The notes beneath the pieces were generated by a model. It saw only the letters and a list, made by a program, of their open reading frames with translations, searched no databases and was not told where the DNA came from. Both the position numbers and the translations under genes were made by a program. Source: Styela clava (taxonomy: Eukaryota > Chordata > Ascidiacea > Stolidobranchia > Styelidae). Taken from it: 64,000 nucleotides of DNA. This document shows, piece by piece, positions 59,001 to 64,000 of the stretch (position 1 is its first letter; each line of letters opens with the position of its first letter). The DNA lies in contig NC_135261.1 of the NCBI RefSeq assembly GCF_964204865.1, positions 8,804,001 to 8,868,000 of the forward strand, given 5' to 3'.

Positions 59001-62000
59001 CCGTTTGTTTTACCTATTTTTGATACAAACTATACGGTTGATCTTGTATGGCCGCCTATGGACACAATCGACATAGGGGTATTAAAAAAGGTAGGAATTA
59101 CTTCATTAGTAACATTTTTATACTTAAAATTATGATTTGAACATTTTCAAAGTATTTTATACAATTATCAAAATTATATTCCATACAGGTTGTTCCAACT
59201 ATTGGTATGAGAGAATTTCAGAAAGTCTGCAAAAGCAAACTTGACGCTATTGTCAAATGTGGAATATTCGATCAAAAACGAGACGACGGCATAAAACATT
59301 TTAGACGTGCAGCAAATCTCAAGGTGAACCCTTCTATCCTCATTTCGCAAAAAAAATTATTTCATTTTTATTCACGCCTTTTTGTTCTTCTCATTTAAAA
59401 AACATCATGCTTTCTTTTTCTGCTTATGTCTCCCCACTCTTTCTTCTTCTAGTTAATATGCATTATGTTCATTTACCTGTCCATATTTCGACGTTTGTTT
59501 GACAACAAGCTATTGTCACTTTTTCGTTCTTTTTTCTTATTCTCTTTCGTGATATTTTTGAGAAATATAGCATCTTAATGACTACTTCTATCAACAAACT
59601 ACACTTTGTTTAGTTCGACAAAATCATAGAGGTAAAAACATACGAAGAATTGGTTCCGAATGATTTGAGTGCAGGAGTTGTCGGACCTGATGAACACAGA
59701 TGTCTTGGCGTTGTTTATGGTAAAAAGTGTCTTCCAGATCAAGATCGATGGCTTGCAACATTTTCTCGTATATCAAAATCTTTTAAACGGTAAACATTGT
59801 TCATGAATTTATTTGCATTTGATGTTCTGAAGTAAACTAAATGACAATTCGCAACAATTCAGAAAATTTGTAAGGATTTGAATAAGCAGTGAAATATTAG
59901 ACAAAGATTAAAATCACAATCGAACCTAAAGTTTTTGTCAGAATAGATTGTTTTTATGATGCGATTCGATATTGAAACAATTTGACCAGTTCCCTCCGCT
60001 CCTAATGATGTTCCACATGAAATCACGCTTCATGTTTTCAGGCCGATGGCAATACGACAGTTCGCTCAAGATTTTATGGAAACAAAAATGGGAAATAAAC
60101 AGTTTATGGCGGTTCACTGGAGATACGAAAGCGATTGGCTGGACATGTAAGTCATTTGTTACATAATTGCTTCTCTGATCAGATGTACTTCGATGCTAAT
60201 TGAATGTGTATAATGTGTATTGAATGTGTCTATAATAGGACTTGGCGCACAGACGAGATCAATACAGATATCAAACGAAATTTCTTTTGTTTATATTTAG
60301 GTGTAAACCATCAAGACCAAAAGGTGCTCGAGAAAGAAACAAAGCAATTTGTAAGATGGTGATGGGATTAGACTTCGATGAAGATATTCGCAAAGATTTT
60401 GTTCAGAGGTTGAAAGACAAAATGGCAGATTATAACTTACAGAAAATATATTTAGCAAGTCCTCCAAATGTAAGTTTTTGTTTTTCGTGTTATCTATTTT
60501 CTAGTTGTAATGTTGTTTCTAGAAGTTGTCGCTGGATACCTAGAATCTCTGATAATATTAATATATGTCTGAATCGTTGTACAAACAAAAGAGCAATGTT
60601 CAAATATATGGACACGGAAGCCAAAACAAATCTTTTACATTATCCGTAGCCTATCCTAATCTTAACAAAAAAAAACTTCTGTCTTCGTGTACTTTACCTT
60701 TCACAATAACTGACTGAATCTAGTCTACAGTTCGTTACCGGTATCAAATAGCTTCAAATGCTCGCGTAGCATGAGTTCGCAAAATCAAAACAGAAGACAC
60801 CAGTCACGCTGTCATAAAAACATGTTCCCATGAATAATAATAAAACAGCGGAATTTCAGATGGAATATCAGATCTCATAGGCTTCATAGGAAATTCAGAA
60901 GCATATAAATAGCCCTCTAGCGACAACAACAACACAATTGGTCCAGTAGTGGAAACGAAAAGCGATTTTGTCATAAAAACGAAAAAAAGAAAAGAAAAAG
61001 CTCAACAAAATGGTCAACAACAACATAATAACAAAACGACTCATATGGGTATTTCGTGTCCAATAATGGAGATACAAAACTATTCTGAATGTTATATTTC
61101 ATTTCATTATTTCTCTTCTAGCAGAGCTAGATTTTCTAATGCTCCTATAAATCATAAAGTGACACGTGAACGCAATTTTCAGTTCATTCTATCTATGCAA
61201 ACACCTTTTACCTCCTTTTTAAAATTACAGAACATTGAGTTAATTCGATTGCTGAACGCAAGTTTTCCCGGAAACTTTTATTACGCCGAAGACGTGTTGA
61301 AATATGCTGAGAAAAAACAAGGGAAAGCATTCCTTGATAACAATTACAAAGCATCATTTGTAGAACAAGAAATATGTTTTAGTAAGTTATAAGTACAGTG
61401 AATTTTATAAAGTTTTTGTTGAGGGAACTTTTTATCTATTATTTTGAATCATGAATTCGTGATCCAGTATAATAAGCACCGTTTACCTCCCTCTCAATCG
61501 TTTCAAAGTTTGTTTTTATTCATGCAATCTTCATTCATTTACCATTCAATGCTAAACTCGTCATTTTTTCAGAATCAACATTATATCTAGGAGCCGCTTT
61601 ATCATCATGGACACAGACTGTCTTAACTGATCGACTATCAAGAGGAATAAAACGTCATGATAGTGTTCTTCAAGTAGTTGGAAACGGTAAAAACACATTT
61701 CCCTAATGACCCCTGGTGTTCCTGGGTCATTTTGACACCCTTCTATAATTTTTTTAATATTTCACCAACCAAAAATGCCAAAGACACCATTAATGTGTCC
61801 CTGAAAAGCTTATTTTCGTCGCTTTCCACTAAAACGCGCCCACATTACGTAGCGTAAATGCGTCCGACCATATGCCAGTAAGAAGAGAGAAAATTCAAAA
61901 AATTTCGAGAAAAAGTTTCTCACTTTTAACGCTGTGGTCGACACGTGATTGATATGCGAGAGAAAGAGTTCTCTTTTAGAAGAGCTATACGTCACCTTCA

Positions 62001-63323
62001 AGATAAAACAAGACTGGGATTTGTAAGTGAAGTGATATTCGTTTTATCGAAGAGCATTTGATCGCGTGCTGTCTGGTATCTTTGTTTGTTTATTATGAGC
62101 CGAAGAACGTTGCTCGCGCGTTCAAAATACTTCGTTTTCAACTAACAATAGATTATTTGGTTATTTTTAAGCTTTGAAATACTCATACAAATAAAATTGA
62201 CCTTGTTGCAAAATAAAAATTATACATAAAAAAAATATGATGACATCACCGTAATTAAGAACACTCGGATCAAGCATGGGTAATTTAAACTCAAACATTT
62301 TGAGTTTTGAAATTGGTTTTGTTCACATGCAGACCACTATGAAATACTATTGACCCCCCAAAATACATTTAATTTAGCCATAAACCCAAATTATGACACA
62401 GATCAGCCATTTATGGCAGGGCCGAAACCCTAGGGTTAATTTGGAGATACAAGTTCCATCTTACAAGGATGCATAGAAGCGTATTTAAGGGGTTTTATGC
62501 ATTGTCTATGCAAATAAGGCTTAGCACAAGTTGCGGTGTCTCAGAAATGGTGTGCCCAACTTGTCCCACGCCTGTCTTTCATTTACCCACTTGTACCGCA
62601 ATTGTCCTAATTCCTGGTATGTTCTGGGATAGAATAAATATAAAACTTGGGGGAAATGAAAAAAATGGTTCACATAGAATAGTTGTACAAGTGGGGTAAG
62701 TGTTGTACAAGCGAGATATGTGCGAGAATGGCACAAGTGGCATTTTTGAGACACCCGTACAAGAAGTCACTTATAGACATAGGTAAACAGGTTTTAGAAG
62801 ACACTTTCAACAAATTATTTCCTGTCTGGTATAGTCTTATTCATTTTACCAGCACGTATTATTCTATTCTTGGGTTGTGTAATGTGATATGAATGAAATC
62901 AAATATCCGAACTGCGATTCCCACATTGTTAGAACAGTGCGCTAACCAATTCGGAAGCGCACAATGTTACTACAAACACGTTCTCTCTTTTAGTGAAAAA
63001 TATATATTCTTCTACTTTTACAATTTCAATATACTGGTCGTTGGCTACCACAGAACAGTTCCAATACCTTGGTCGAATAGTAAAATCTACCAACGTATAT
63101 CAATCAAGTCATCCGGAAAGTTCGCAAAAAAGCTACAATGAACATTTCCGACATACCAGCAAAAAATTTGTTGATTATTTGTTTGAAGTAAACAAACCTG
63201 ACACATTGCATTAACATTTTATAAATTTTTATTGCAGGTGCTCCGGGATTTCCTGAACTCGTATTTCAATTTCCAGAGGGTAATTTTAATTTTGGGGGAA
63301 TGATTCCGGGAAAGAAGGTGTAA
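56024..63323 (+). CDS. O-fucosyltransferase-family type II membrane protein (557 aa)
   Basis: Fourteen phase-consistent exons: 56024-56140, 56686-56757, 57195-57269, 57693-57804, 58086-58180, 58500-58645, 58970-59090, 59189-59323, 59614-59789, 60042-60146, 60301-60469, 61231-61381, 61573-61686, 63238-63323. A short basic cytoplasmic tail (MFRKKLIKR) and a single hydrophobic span (residues about 11-27) mark a Golgi or ER type II protein. A coiled Gln/Glu segment and a Pro/Lys-rich stem (APPPPPPKP, VVKKPPPK) follow. The catalytic region begins near residue 160 with YFDMGPNNLFRLFRQG, the GPNN nucleotide-sugar motif of the PF10250-type fold, then PVFHRHPRMGD. The HxRxE-type motif AVHWRYESDW (His 375, Arg 377) matches the GDP-fucose binding site of POFUT-type enzymes. 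A late WTQTVLTDR segment resembles the C-terminal S/T-W-S motif. Which acceptor protein it fucosylates cannot be read from the sequence. Confidence 0.8.
60590..61070 (+). repeat. long R1 copy in intron 11 of the fucosyltransferase gene
   Basis: Starts 'gagcaatgttcaaatatatg', contains 'cacaattggtccagtagtggaaacgaaaagcg' and ends 'aacaacataataacaaaacgact..tttcgtgtccaata'. It is the longest copy seen (about 480 bp) and may be the nearest to full length. Confidence 0.75.
61687..63237. other. last intron of the fucosyltransferase gene, nothing recognised
   Basis: About 1.55 kb with no supported exon. A local alternation of 'cttgtcccac', 'cttgtaccgcaattg' and 'gttgtacaagtggggtaag' near 62550-62760 suggests a small inverted repeat. 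Confidence 0.4.
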
Positions 63324-63407
63324 CACAATACTGCCTATTAGTGAAATTTTCTACTTATTTGAGAACTTTTCTACGCACCATGTCCGGCCGAATATAACCA
63401 TCTATTA

Positions 63408-63413
63408 AATAAA
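63408..63413 (+). terminator. polyadenylation signal of the fucosyltransferase gene
   Basis: AATAAA 85 bp after the TAA stop (63321-63323). Confidence 0.6.
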
Positions 63414-63579
63414 TCACACCTTGTTAGAAGGATATTCAATCGAAATTTGAATTTATTACGCTTCTGTTTTGTTGATCATGGCACATTCCATTGAAATATT
63501 TTCCCGGGCAGCATTATATTTAAACGCAGTGATTTTTATTTTATTTTATGCATACAACACCATGAACAACCATATAGAC

Positions 63580-64000
63580 CAGGAGTCGGCAAACTACGGC
63601 CTGCGGGCCGGATCCGGCCCGCGGAGTACTATAATCCGGCCCGCGACGCTTTACTGAATTATAGTAACAAAACAGCTGTTTTGACGATTTTATTCTTTAC
63701 GTACTAGAATTTATTGTGAGACACTAATAGACTAAATTATATTATAACCTAGCAAGTATACAATTCACAATTACTCGTTTAATGAGTCTATAATTTAATT
63801 ATAATTAGACAAATAGCAACAAAACGCAGACAAGTTGATGCTAAATGCAAGTGGTTCAAAGGCGCCGAAAATATTTAAATGGAATTTCTCTAGATACGAT
63901 GCGATGAGGAAATAAATCTATATTCTATTCGAGAGATGTATCACTGCCTAATTTTTATTTTAAAAAGTATCATCTGTTCGTTTTCAATTTTCTAAAAACA
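63580..64000. mobile_element. left end of a hAT-like element running toward or past the window edge
   Basis: CAGGAGTCGGCAAACTACGG followed by 'cctgcgggccggatccggcccgcgg' is a typical hAT terminus with GC-rich subterminal repeats. The right end was not seen before base 64000, so length and exact end are unknown. Confidence 0.6.

Overview
The window is nuclear DNA from an AT-rich, intron-rich eukaryote. Every convincing coding signal is a short exon (30-650 bp) with GT..AG boundaries, consistent reading phase and introns of about 60 bp to several kb. There are no bacterial-type operons. The gene families (furin/kexin-type serine proteases with P domains, a Golgi-type O-fucosyltransferase, a possible IL-17-like secreted protein) point to an invertebrate animal. 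A tunicate or similar compact marine genome would fit, but nothing in the sequence fixes the species.

Layout. 1-8 kb: the first exon of a minus-strand secreted protein (309-533), then two plus-strand pieces that look like a tandem pair of small acidic secreted proteins (3655-5237 and 6388-8083). 8-18 kb: no convincing gene, mostly dispersed repeats. 18.3-26.3 kb: a ten-exon plus-strand gene for a 659-residue, probably disordered protein of unknown family. 26.5-28.2 kb: hAT-type debris and a duplicated 280-bp segment. 28.4-52.9 kb: the centrepiece, described below. 53-56 kb: repeats. 56.0-63.3 kb: a complete 14-exon O-fucosyltransferase-family gene. Right edge: the end of another hAT-like element.

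The 28.4-52.9 kb locus holds three copies of a furin/kexin-like catalytic plus P-domain unit with nearly identical exon lengths and phases. On the plus strand (44242-52881) is a single-unit gene whose catalytic Asp, His, oxyanion Asn and Ser are all present at exactly furin spacing. Facing away from it on the minus strand (40768 down to 28444) are two more units that read in frame as one transcript of 26 exons and about 1084 residues. It has one signal peptide, two protease units and one terminal Cys exon. Both minus-strand units have lost catalytic residues: unit 1 has Asp to Asn and His to Leu, keeping Ser; unit 2 has Asp to Ser, His to Val and Ser to Gly. Both also lose the S4-pocket Asp of the DDGKTVDG motif. 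All units lack the usual inhibitory prodomain. An apparently active convertase paired head-to-head with a double-headed pseudoprotease is the most unusual thing here. An inhibitor, decoy, chaperone or receptor-like role is inference only.

At least four dispersed repeat families, several hAT copies with 8-bp target-site duplications, one mariner-type MITE, a 135-bp minisatellite and a 50-bp near-perfect palindrome fill the introns and intergenic space.
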